DNA of 64,000 bases from Cyanoderma ruficeps (Eukaryota > Chordata > Aves > Passeriformes > Timaliidae): the NCBI GenBank assembly GCA_008694505.1, contig VZDJ01000346.1:10403244-10467243 (forward strand), given 5' to 3'. Below are positions 22,231 to 34,908 of this stretch, one piece after another. Below the pieces are notes generated by a model that worked only from the letters and a program-made list of their open reading frames with translations, made no database searches and was not told the origin of the DNA. Positions within the stretch are counted from its first letter, which is position 1. Each line of letters starts with the position of its first letter. The position numbers and the translations under genes are program-made.

Positions 22231-25200
22231 TTTCCCCAGTCGGGCTGGCAGACACTGAGTAAAGTCGAGAAAACTGTTCTCCCTTCATGATGGAGTAACC
22301 ATACTGACTTCTAATGGCTTAAAAACTAGCAAAGCTATGGCTATCATGGATATGACTTTGATGAGTGTGGTGAAGCTGAAGCTGTAAGCGGTTTTTTGGG
22401 TTTTTTTTGTACCAAAATTAGCGTTGTGTCTTGAACATGTTAATTGCAGCTGGCCTTTCACGCTCAGCACCTGGAAACTGTCTTCTGGGTTTTAGTTGCT
22501 GACTTTGGAAGTCTGTTTCCAAGATTCATTGCATTATTATTAGCATCATACCAAAAACTTCAAATATTTTTGTGACAGTTCCTAAGAATTGAGGAGATCT
22601 CCTAAAAACATTTCAAAGTCTGTTTAAAAAGGTTTTTTGTTGGATAAACATTCTGAAGCACGTCAGCGTAACGTGAGCACTGGAAATAAAGTACCATACC
22701 TTCTTTTGTCACCACATCTTAGTCTCTTGCTCTACAATTTGTTTGCTATTGGGATACTTTTATTCTGAAACATTTAGACTCCTTTATTAAATTGCATGAT
22801 ATATCAAAATAAATACAATTTTTGTCTAAAATTTCTACACTCTGAAAAATCATTGACAAAAATGGAAGTTCAAGTTGAAAGCTGCAGGAATTCAAGGAAT
22901 TAAGGTTCCATTTAAAATATATAATAATGGCATTGAAATTTAAAGAAGGCTCTTGTCAACTTTTGCTGTGGACAGTAATATTTATGATCAAATATAAAAT
23001 GCAATATCAGTACAACAGCTTGAATGGTTAAGTTTGCAAATGAAGAATAAACTGTTCTCAAGTAATGGTAAGGTAAAACTAACTTAGGAAATGAAACAGA
23101 ATAGCTTTCATTTCTAATATCCAGACTCTTGGAAGCAGACAATAGGCCAAAAATGGGTCTTTATCAAATCTAAAGATAAACTTTATGTGGGGGTTAGTTT
23201 CTCATTATGTCTCACTAAGAGTGTCCTCATGAGTTCTGTGTAAGCCATGAGGGAGATGATATGGTGTAAAGTTTAGACATAAAGGATGGCCTAAAGCAGC
23301 GCTATTAGGAAAATGCTGTTGTCAATGGAATTTGAATTGATGGCCCACAATATTTTAGAGGCTAGTGAGAAGCGAGCTGGTGTCAGATGAATAACTCATC
23401 AGTTTAGTTTTTCTTAAAATGAAGTGTCTCCTTGAACCATCAGGTACATGTTTATTCTAAAAATAGCTGCAAATTTATCAAGCACAACCCTCCACCAAAG
23501 TCATACCAGCATCTTTATGCAGATATTACTGAGTTTAATTCTCTTGAGAGATATTTTCCTTCTGTCAAAAGAAGAGAAAGAATAAAAAAGAACCCCCCTA
23601 TGTTTATATGAATGAACTACTGTTATTGCATAGAGATAAATATAGAGCTAAATCCTGCAGTCTTTGTTCAAGTGTAATTCTCCTCGAAGGCAAACTTCTT
23701 TTGAAGTGGAAGGTATTTTTGCCTCAGCAATAATATTGTGTCATTTCATTCCATGGAGAAATATAGCAGGATAAAAAAAAAATCCTGAAAACAAGAGTTG
23801 ACATTTAGAGATATTAACACAAGAACTGTTCAAATGTTGAAGAAAGCAGCAAGCATGTATTCCCTCTATTTTTTTTAAAATAATTTATGGTGATTGAGTG
23901 TCAGTATGAATGACTAGTCCCTGGGCTCTACTTCCTTCTCCATTCTATTTCTATCTTGTGTTTTTCAAAATCTTTTGCTGTGCCCATCACTGTGGTATTT
24001 GAGCGTTTTCCAAAAGAGCATTAAGTAGTGTGACTCACATCTGTAATGTGGACTATTTATTCTTTTCCTTTCACTCCCTGGGGTAAATATGTGTGGATTT
24101 AAAATAGATACATAACTTCTCCTTATGCTTGTTTTACTCTTTTTGGGGAAAGGAAATACAGATGGTATTGAGTTGTAATCTGTAGCAACTAATAGTGATC
24201 GGGTCAGCATAAATTCCTGCCAGGATTTGATGGAACATGATGGCATGGAAAGCAGAAACTTTTCAGATTTGCTCTCTCCTCTGGCCTGGTTTGATCTGTG
24301 AAATACGCTGAGCTACAGTTGTGTACTGTGTTCCTGAGGTGGAGCTTCTGCTTTAAAAAGGATGAGTGGCAAAGTCTGCTGCTTTGACTGTCTCTCTTCT
24401 GGATTTTTTGGGGCCCTTGGAGTGCATTTTGAATGTTATGTGCTAAGAAGGTGTCTTTTTGACAAGGTTATTGAATATATATTTTGCATAATATTTTATA
24501 TGCGTAATGCGTGACAGAGTGAATTTATGTCTGTACTCTGGGTGTCTTTGCTGTTTAAAGAATATTTACATATTTTCAACTTTTTTCTTTGTGGATATTT
24601 TACTGACTTGGATAGAGAATAGAATTTTTGATGATGACTTTTCCTTTAAATTATGCACATCCTTCCTCTTAAAAAATCTGGTTCTGTGTGTGTAAGCTTT
24701 TTAGACAGCACATTTCCTCCATACAGGCTGATTTAAGGGATCAGTCTTGTGCTTTCTTACTTTGAATTTGTAATTTATTTCTGTATCAAAGAACTGTATT
24801 GAGAGAATGCACATAGGGAAAAAAATATAGGAGATGTTAGGATGCTGCCATTATTTATTAAGTCTTCTGTTTCAGTCTGTGTGATGTGCCTCGACACTTT
24901 CCTACTTGAAATATCACTAGTTTCCAGCTTCTTTGCTGAGCAATTCTAAAGATAAAATGCTCTCCTCATAAAGTCAGACTCATAGCTCTGAAAAGACATG
25001 TGTTTCAACTTTTCATGGGTTTGGAGAGTTTGGCCCAGTAGTAGACAAATTTTCCCAAGAGAAATTCTGTTATGAAATCATTCAACTTTTCATATATTTG
25101 CAAAGTATCACAGGTTTACCATGAGGTCATTATAAAATATTTCTTTTAAAAGTTTGTGGCTTTGTCAGCTGATTTACTTAAGGGGACAAGAAAGGTGGTA

Positions 25201-28200
25201 ACATAGTGGGCTAGCTTAGAGGGTGGTGGCTCTATGTGAACCACCACTGTCAAGTCCAGAGTGAGCTTTAGGAAGGTACAACTGATGGCAGGCTCAGTTA
25301 CTGTGGCAGTGATTGCACGGACATTGTAAAAATGGGGTAGCTACACTGAATGAAACAAAATCTCTGGCCAGCAAAATTCAAGGAAGCTGGGCTGTGTGTG
25401 GTCCGTATGACACTGTGAGTGAGTGAGGTGTGGGGCAGGATGCTCACCTGGGGGAGAGGAGCAATAGATTGATGGCCATGACTCACAGAAGTGTAAATAG
25501 CAGACTCACAAAGGTATTGTACTTTTTTATAAATAATTATCCTACTTCATAAATAATCAGCTCTGATTTACACTGTCTTAAAAGCATTGTATGTTTTGGG
25601 TTTGGATTTCAGGGCTGGAGTGAAAGAGATATATGTGGTGATTTTTGATTTTGCTTTTGGAAAATGGAGATATGTATAGGAATTCCTAAAGTTTATAGAC
25701 TAAGGCAAAAAGATTTGCTTTTGACTAAATAGTAAACTAGGACTTCAGGCAATGCTATTTAAGTTATGCTTCCGTAATTTTGCATGCATTTTGTTTGAAT
25801 TTGGTGTGCTGATTGGAACAGTTCATTGCTACACCACTCATAATTTTGCTCTTGTTTCTATGCATTATAAAATAAAATATGGTCCAAGTGACTTTAAAAG
25901 TAATAACTTCATGCAGTATAAAATAAGTGATCGTGGAAGTTACACAAGTTTATGTATGTAGTTGGGGAGGATACTTGTCCTCTTTCCTGCCCTGTCATGT
26001 CTTCTTCCCTTCCTACCGCCTCATTCCGCTCCCTTAATATTCTTTATCATCTCCCCTTTCTTTTGTTTTAATAATTTGTACTGCTTTTTGGGCTTCTCTT
26101 AAAATTTTCGTTACTCCTTGCTTCTTCCATGCTTATACATTTTATACAGTTGATAATGCTTGTCAGGTTGTTATGGCTTGTACTGTTCGCTCTTCAAGAA
26201 GACTCAGTATTTACAATTGTTCCCTAAAGAATCTAACACACTTTTAGACACTGTCTACAAATGATTAAAGTAGTATTTTCTCTTAGTGACTAAGCAGAAT
26301 ATATTTGGAGATTATACAGAGTGGCAGTTAGACTAATTATTTGGCTTGATAATGTTTATGTTGAGTAAAGTTCTAGAAGACTGCAGTAGTGCTGATGTTC
26401 CCACATTCAGGAAGTACAAGTTGGATCAGTTGGATGTAGAAAGGTTCGACATTGTATGGGGCTGAGAAATAGTAAAACAGATACAGGATTTAGTTAACAA
26501 AGAACCCCCAAAATAGACATTCAACACCAGATAGTAAGTGCTTTCTGTAATCTTGTCAAATAAGTATCTTTCTGCACTTCTTTGAAAAAAAAAGAGAAAA
26601 AACCCATTTACTTTTATATCTTAAAGAGAGCAGTGGAGATCATGGTTTTAACATGCTGAGAGTGTGTCCTAGAAAGCAGTGACTGGGTGAAATGCAGTGG
26701 TCTCTTGAGGTGAGGTTAGGGGACTGAATGGTCCATTCTGGGTTTTGTCTGCATGCATCTCTGAGCTGAATAACATCTAAATAACAGAATGTCAAATAAT
26801 TGATTTTTCCATTGAACCAATGGCTAATTAGTGTAGATATTGTAAGTGTCACAGTAGTGATAGGTTACCGCAGAACTGGTGTAAAATGTGTTTTTACGCT
26901 GCCAGTGAAGTTTCAAAATACTTGCCACATATTCAAAGTTCCATAATAGGGAGGAAAAAGTAAAATAATAGTTTGAACCTGGAATTTTAATCCAGTGGAA
27001 TGAGATTATTTTCAGTTTAATGCCACCTCTCACCCTTTTGCTTTAGTGGCTTCCTTCAAGTTTTGCTATCATATTTACAGTCAGTCGGAATGCTAGGGCA
27101 GTTTCTGAGACCATTAGACCAACCTTTTCCAAGAAGTGTTATTTTGGTGTGATCTTTCATTTTGCCCCAACATCTTCACTGATGATACTTTATGACAGAA
27201 ACTTGGGGAGATAAAACCTCAAGAACTTACAAAATGATGAGCAATGATCTCATCTATACCTGTTTTATTGCAACAGACATTATACATTAACAATGAGCTT
27301 TGAGTTGGGAATGATTTTTAAGTTAAGTTTAGATCACGTGGGCTGTTTTAATAATGTTTTACTATATCAAGGTTATTAGCTACAATTTACCTTAGACAAC
27401 CCAATCTGTCTAAGAGTGGGCAAGTCTTTCTTTTAATTTAAACTCATAAGCAGGAAGAATCTCTTAAAATACTAATTGTCTAAAAATGGCATTCAAAATC
27501 AGTCATTGTTCAGATAAAGTTATTCATATTATATATCTGAAGTTCATATTGACCAATATTGTTTTCAGTTCTTACTGAATTTAGATCTCTTTTCCAGGAC
27601 TACATGGTGTAAAAGGAGAACTGTTACATTCTTGAAGTAACTCTGTTGAGAGTATGTTGTATATTAATAAAAACAGTTTACACCAAATCTGGTAGTGCAT
27701 TTGTAAACTCAGTAAACTTCAACAACTTCATCTCAGGAGTTATACTTGTGGTGATACAGTAACATTGCAAAATCAGTGCTGTGCTGAACCGCTGCTTCTG
27801 CGTGATATCATGTGGTGACTGTCCTCATGTAGTTTCTTCAAGCTATGATCTTGCTGCAAAGAGGTCAGTGAGGACTGAAACTGTAAGAGTTAATGTAACA
27901 GTGAGAGGTTGGATAGGGGAATAGCAGTGCATATAAGAAGTGAATACATGTAATTTTTGGAGAGTGAGAGTTCAAAGCAATTTCTGCTGTTTTCTGTCAT
28001 TGAAGGTGGAAGGCAATGTTTTTATAGTCTTGAATTTAAGTATCAGCTGACATCGCATTATATGCTTGCAGAGTGACCTCAGTTGCATTTTGATAAAGAA
28101 ATCAAACTCATGAATTTTGATAGGGGAAAAATAATAGTCATAATAGTTGACTTTATGTATCTGTATCTTTAGGAGTTTCTAAGTTTTGATGTGAAGGCAT

Positions 28201-28874
28201 AAAGGATATCTTTGATTTAAACTCTAAACTTTTATTAAAAATATTGTGAGATCTATCCTGTCTGTTCTACTAGGAGTTAGCAAGAGTTGAACTTGTGTTT
28301 CAAACAAGTCTGAGTGCTTCTATTTAGAAAATTCATAAGAAAATCTTTAAACTTTAAATAACACATAAACCCCATTATTTTCTTTGTTTACTGTCTCTAT
28401 GGGGTTGGTTCTTCCTTCTTAAATCTCATATGAGGTTGCTTAAACCTGATGACCTATTCTTTGACATTAATATTTTTAAGGTGAATCATTTCCTATAGCA
28501 AATATAATATTGTATTTTTACACAGGATATTTAACAGGTCATAACATTGCTAGGTATTTGATATAACCTGGCATTTTGGTTCTGTGTATTTTTGAGGGCA
28601 GACTTCCTTTAGAATGTGTACTATCTTAAGCATATGAAGGGCATAAAAAGTTTTCACCTTTAAATAAAATCGTGGGTTAGAAGCAGTTAACCTATTTTGG
28701 AAAATGGTTTACAACCATCTTTTGTGTAACTTTTCAAAAATGTGTACTCCAGTGTGTTAGCAAGAAATCTTTTTCCATATAGTGTTTCTCTAACCCTTGG
28801 TGCATTTATACATTTTTCTGATTACAGAAAGGATGAATGAGAAGAAATGATCTTAAAGCTGTTTAAAGCCCAGA
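22231..28874 (+). other. RIMS2: RIMS2 intron 1, no further feature
   Basis: AT-rich intronic DNA. No exon of RIMS2 or other gene, and no firmly identifiable repeat, was seen. A moderately GC-richer patch at 25190-25480 remains unexplained. Confidence 0.55.
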
Positions 28875-29900
28875 GAACACATAGAATAATAGAAAACATT
28901 GCTGGTTGTGACCTCAACAGGTCTTCCAATTTATCCTTTGCCTCAAGGCATAACCAGCTCTTAAGATAGCAGTTTCTGATGCTTATTTGTCTAAACTAGT
29001 GATTTGCAATTGTGAGACCCAGCCCTAGCCAGTGACATAAATAGCCTTCCTGGCCGAGGCAAGGGCACATAGCAGACTATGCACTGAATTCAAGCTAGTG
29101 ATCTCTGCAAGAACTGTGCTGCCTGTGCAGCAGAAAAGAAGAGTGGGCCAAGTAGGGTAAAGCTCTTGTATACAGTATGAAAATTTTAAATTTTTTCACA
29201 TGATAGAATACTACTCAAAGGTATGAGAACAATGACTCCACTACTAACTCAACCAGGGGTGGAGATTTTGTGAATTCCCTAGATAATTTTTCTCAGTTAC
29301 TCAGAGTCCTTATCCTTACCACTAGAATTTACTGTTATATGTAAATCTCTTTCCTGCTATTTGCTACTTTGTCCATAATGGAAATGCAATGCAGTCTGTT
29401 ATTTTTCTGTTTTTATGTATTTCATAAATGTGATCATATCTCTTCCTTCTCATCACTCCTTTCTGTGGATTCAACAGGTCATATTTTCTACTTTTCTGAC
29501 CATTCTTGCTGCTGGTCTTTATATATACTTTTTGACTGATTTTTTTTGAAATAAAGTGTCCAAACCCAGAGACATATTCCAAAAGTGTATGAGGAGAGCA
29601 TGAGGATGAAACTGTCTTGCACAGAACTCTTTCCTTGTATAGACAGTGTCACATATGTTTGGGGTTTTTGTTATGATAAAGCACTTATGGATTCATGGTC
29701 AGATTGTGATATATTATCCTTTCACCCTGCTTTTCTGTAGAACTCTTTCTGAATCAATAATTCCTCATTTTGTATTTTGAATTTGAGAACCTCAGCTATG
29801 CAGTGTTTGTCTTTAGTGCTATTGAGTTGTATTCTGTCTGTATCAGATGCCTCTTACAAATTTTGCATTCAAGTGCCCAAATAAAATGAATAACAGCTCT
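28875..29900 (-). mobile_element. Ancient CR1/L3-like LINE relic
   Basis: Pieces match, in order, the reverse complement of an old amniote CR1/L3-type 3' region: CCTCAACAGGTCTTCCAAT and CCTCAAGGCATAACCAGCTC near 28910-28965, GGGTGGAGATT near 29256, TGATCATATCTCTTCCTTCT near 29430, and GAAATAAAGTGTCCAAACCC near 29550. Divergence is heavy and there are many indels, so it is far older than the other CR1 fragments. The left part is firmer than the part beyond about 29620. Confidence 0.55.
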
Positions 29901-32900
29901 TGGAGCAAGAATGAGGACTTGCTTCTAGAGAGAGAGTCCTAATCACAAAGATATTTTGGCTTTCTCTTGCCTGTTCATACATTCGTGTTCCCGACTGCAC
30001 AAATGTATGCCTTCATTGTTAGGATGCAGAATAAACTTTTCCATTTTTACCCATAACTTGTTCATTTGGGAAGAGAGAGCTGTGTTCAAACCTCTTCCTG
30101 ATAAAGGAGGTCTTTCACCAACTTGAAAATACACAAATGCTATACTATTGAAAGGGAAACTGTTGCATCTGCTGCCATATTTATTCAGTAGTGCAAGATG
30201 TTGGTTGACTTACAAAAAATTTGACAAAAATTTGAGGTCCCAAAAATCCCCAAAATGCATAATTACTAGGGGTTTTATGAAAATAAGAAGATGAGTAGTA
30301 GAAGTGATTGTCCATACTCCTGATTGAAAAGGTCTACTCACACCATTTTATATTCCAAGGAGTTCTTATAGGGGAGAACCAACATTGGCATCAATATAAA
30401 TCCATCATGAAGTGTGAGTTCTCACAAAATCAGACTTTTTTAAGTTCAGCACTCATAACTGTTTGGTTAATGAAAATCATTGCCTCAGTTTTGGCATCTT
30501 TTTCATTCCCATATTACATCATTTAGAGCCTGGATGATGCTATTTGAGCCCAGAAATCCTTTGGGATTCTTCTGACCAGATCTGAATACCTACAGAGGAA
30601 GACATCCATATCTGAAATCACTTAGGTTCAGTTTGAAGCAAATGGAAATAAAGAGGTGCCTTTAGGATGTGATCCATCTCATCTTAAATTAGACATTTCA
30701 AATAGGCCAGATGAATTGCAGAGCCTATTTCTGGCTGTGGACTTAGAAAGAAGGTAGAGTGCATATGTCAGACATAGAGGTCTAGCTCACAGACTTCTGG
30801 AACTAGGTAAGTTGAGTCTGCCCTGCAGAGTTCTGCCTTTCAGAGTAACTCTTCGCTATTGGGTCTTATAAGAATGCTGTGGACGCTTTCCCTGCTGACG
30901 CTGACGTTTACAGTTCCCTAGAAGCTGTTTGTCAATCTGCGTATTTTGCTTATATTTTTATCAATTATTAATTCGCATATGCTCATTTACCCATGACCTT
31001 ACTGTTTGAGTCTCGCTGCTGGGAACCTGAGAATGCTTCCTTTCTGGTCCATGGTTATTCTTAGGATTTGGTATATTTTTTTATGCTGAATTCAGAAAGC
31101 CTTTGAAGAATGAGATCTAAAAGAAGACCTTGGAATATAAAAATCTTTCCAGCATGTGGGATTAAGCATGCCCATCATCAGAAGAACATTGCAAAGAAAA
31201 CCTTCCTATGCCATTTCCCAATAAGAATGACTAGCAGATATTTTAAGGTAGAATCTCATAGACAAAACTAACGAAATTGCTAGATGGGAAGTCACAAACA
31301 GGATTTGTCTACTACTTGTAGACTTAAAACAATGTAACATTAAGACCCAAATAAAACTCTATAAACTCAGTTTGACAGTTTCTTTCCTTAACTCACACAC
31401 CATCTCTCTTTTGCTATGTATTGCTTTGGTGGTATTTGTTTAGCTACTGTGTATTAACAAGTTGATAGGTCACTTTTGATGGTAGTCTGTTAAAAACATA
31501 CTGTTGTCCTGCTATGCATTCTGAATTCCTGCTTTGAAAGTCTAGATAAACAGGTATCTATGTAACATGCTGTATGATATTGAAATCAAATATATTTTTG
31601 CTGAGTCAGGCCCTAAGGGAGTTTGGGAGCATGGGTTTTGATTCAGCATGCTTTCATTAATTTGGCTAGTCATTGCGATTATGATTCATTTCATTTTGTG
31701 TAACCGACTGCTGCACAGTAAGTGACAGCTGAACCATGTATTATCTAACAGCTAGAAAAATAGCATCACTGTCACGTTTAGAGAGCTGAGGATTATGCTT
31801 TTGTCAAACATGTGTTTTTTACTAAAGTTAAAATGCTTCAGAAAAATCTTTTTTCAAACTACTTGTAATGTTGCAGTAATGAAGTGATGAAATATCACAG
31901 TAAACACTATGAACTATTTAAATTAAGAACTTAGTTTTATTCTGTGGATAGAACGAAGCAACTTGTTCTGGTTTTAATTAATGTATTAGCTTTTTAGGAT
32001 TGGTAATAAGGTTATGCCTGTTGATATTTTGATGATAGTCTGATTTGCATATAAGTAGTAAATCTGAGGAGCTAAGTTTAAGTGAATGGTAAATAATTCT
32101 GAAGTGTTGATATTACCTCCATGCTAATACATATTACATCAGAAGATATTTCAAGTGAAGCAGTAATACTAATTTCTTTGTGGGACTTTACCAAAGATTC
32201 CGCCAGATTTTAAAGTTAAGCAAAATCCCAATATGATTGAAAGAAAACTGTATTTCTACCTGGTATCCCTATTTCTTTTAAAAAACTGTATCTTCCAAGT
32301 TTAAAAATATGTATCAAAAATACAAATCTATTTTTTCCTGGCCTTTTTATGGTTAATCTGAAAAATTGCTGTACAGGATGCTGTGAAGGCACTTGGCCAA
32401 AAAAAGGTACTTTCAGGGTAGAGTACTGAGAAAGTTCTTGTTATTTGGAAGCCTTGAATTCTGTCTGCTTGATGTCTGAAAATGCAGGTGGCCAAAGCTG
32501 AATGAAATTTAATGTGCTATAGCTGAGCACTAATGTACATTTACATATTTTGAGTTTATTTAGGCATGGTTGGAAGATAAATGTTTTTAGCTACTTCATA
32601 GAGTTTACATGAGCTTGTCTTCTGCAGAATTTGCAGTGTTCTTGTCTAAAATTTGGTCTGAGTTATATATTACCAAGATTTCTATAACACAGATATTCTC
32701 ACGTATAGAAGAAGGTTTCATTTGAAGAAAGGCAAAATAAACTTTTAGTTACATTTTTAACTTTTATTCTGCACAAAGAAGAGTGATAAAAGTTATAGAA
32801 TTAGTCCATGATAACAGTGTCCTAACTTAATGTCTCAGATATAAATAACTATTTTTTAATTAAGACCAATTATTTACAAGTAAGAAGTTTGTTTATTAAA

Positions 32901-33865
32901 AGGAATATGGGTTAAAATAGTGCCTTTGTTTAGATTTATAATTTTGCCTAATAAAACTTTAATAATCAAAAAGCATTCACTGAATCGGGAATTTCCCCAT
33001 GGAAACTAAATCATAGTTCAATAGGTATTGATCACATTGTCACTATAATAAGTAAAAGCACTGATGTATATTTTTTCTTGTTATTATTGAAATAATTAAT
33101 GATATACTCCTAATTTTATTTTTAGATTAAATAAGAAAGATTAGTTTAGAGCTGGTAACATGTTTTGTCACTCTTCATAGCCACAAGGTTTTTCTTTGAT
33201 AAGGGCTTAGGAGTGTTTTATTATAGTAATCCACAAAAAATTTGTATTTCAAAGAGACTGCTGGTCCTAACATGAATAAGACTAAGCCTGATGACCTATT
33301 TTAAAACAGCTCTTGCCTGCCATTGGAACTGCTGGATTTTCAGTAAAGCTGCCCAAAAGAAAGATGTTGGTTTGTGTTAAAAGAGGCAAATTGACATTAA
33401 ATATCTTCTATATTGGACTATCTTAAGTATGTTTTATTCAGTATTTATAAAGCTGCTGAATGGTATTATGATGTGGAAGGAGGTTTATACCAGAACTCTA
33501 GTGTGCCTTTCTATTGCGTAGTATGTTTGGACATCATTAGTATCTTTTTAGGGACTGTTTTAACATCTGCATAATAGTTTCTGTAATTACATCACCGAAA
33601 CGTATTCTAACTTTAGTTCCAGTTTAATAAAGATTTTCTTCAAAAATTTTCTCGGTGTGTGAAACAAAGGAAAAATAGGAGTTATTGAACTGTTGCCCGC
33701 TAACCCAAATATTCTTTGCCCTTTAATTCATAGTTAAGTTCATACTGCCGTAATAAATGGAAGCTTACATAAGAACTTATATGGAAGCATGTAACTCACT
33801 AGATTCATAACTGAAAATGGTATCACTTCTTCTTTGGTGTGAAGGAAGTATTCATACTGTATTTA
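29901..33865 (+). other. RIMS2: RIMS2 intron 1, possible conserved noncoding segments
   Basis: No exon or identified repeat. Two subregions look less like neutral AT-rich drift: 30830-31080, which has several CpGs in AT-rich surroundings, and 31600-32080, which has TGACAGCT near 31722 and an octamer-type ATTTGCATA near 32043. They are candidates for conserved regulatory sequence by appearance only. Confidence 0.35.
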
Positions 33866-34908
33866 TGTGTCCATGTGTTGGGGTGAAGCTGCAGGGGTGG
33901 CGGAAGACACCAAGACCTGCCCTCAAGTCAAAAAAAGTTGGTTTCTACCTGCTCCAGAATGGATCTGCCACTGGCCGTATTGTCCATCAGTGACACTGCT
34001 GGATAGTCACATTATCTCTGTGGATAATGTGTAAGAGAAGATAAAAAATCCTGTGCAACAGTGAGAGAGAGGGAGTGAGAAAAATATGGAAGAAACAGCC
34101 CTGCAGACATCAAAACCAGTGAGGAAGGAGGGGCAGGAGGTGCCTCCAGGCAGCAGAGCAGAGATTGCCCTGCAGCCCATGGAGCCCATGGTGAGGCAGC
34201 TGTGCCCCTGCAGCCTCTGCAGGACCTCATGCCAGGGCAGGTGGATGCACCTTGTATGAAGCTGGGTCCTCATGGAGAACCCACACTGGAGCAGGCTCCT
34301 GGCAGGTACTGCAGCCCCTGGAGAGAGGAACCCACACTGAAGTGGGTTTCCAGGATAGACTTCTGATTCTTCAGGGGCCCCATGCTAGAGCAGGATGTTC
34401 TTTGAAGGACTGCACCCTGTGGAAGGGATCTGGAGCAATTCTTGAAGAACTGTAGGCTGTGGGAATGACCATTTTGGAGCCGTTCAGTAAGGACTGTATC
34501 CCGTGTGAAGGACCCCACCTTGGAGCAAGGGACAAGTATGAGGAGAAAGGATTCACAGAAATGAAGAGCTCTCAACTGACCACAATGTCCCTGCCCTGTC
34601 TACCTGCACTGCTCCATGTGTGGACGTAGAAGGTTCATAAGTGAAGCTGAGCCTGGAAAGAAGGAAGAGGCAGTAGGGGAAAGTGTTTTGAGATTTTGGT
34701 TTTTTTCACTTTCCTACTGTGTTATTAAATGGCAATAATTTGAATTAATCTTCCAAAATTGGAGTCTGGTAACTGGTGGGTGGTCTCTCTGTCCTTATCT
34801 TGACCTATGAGCTTTTCCATCATATTCTCTGTCATGTCTTGCTGAGGAAAGGGGATGAAAGAATTGCTTGTTGGGTGTCTGGCAGCCAGCCAAGGTCAAT
34901 CCACCACA
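33866..34908 (+). mobile_element. Solo LTR of an avian endogenous retrovirus (ERVL-type)
   Basis: The segment ends with GTCAATCCACCACA and contains the characteristic series of degenerate repeats (CTGCAGCCC then GAACCCACACTGGAGCAGG and variants, roughly 34150-34520) of a long LTR that I recall as abundant in bird genomes. It is followed by the GAAGCTGAGCCTGGAAAGAA and CCTTATCTTGACC stretches near its 3' end. It starts TGTGTCC and ends CACA. A TATTTA word abuts both sides (33860-33865 and 34910-34915), a possible but imperfect target duplication. No internal retroviral coding sequence flanks it, so it is a solo LTR in the sense of RIMS2. CpGs are largely decayed. Exact start and ERV class are inferred. 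Confidence 0.75.
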
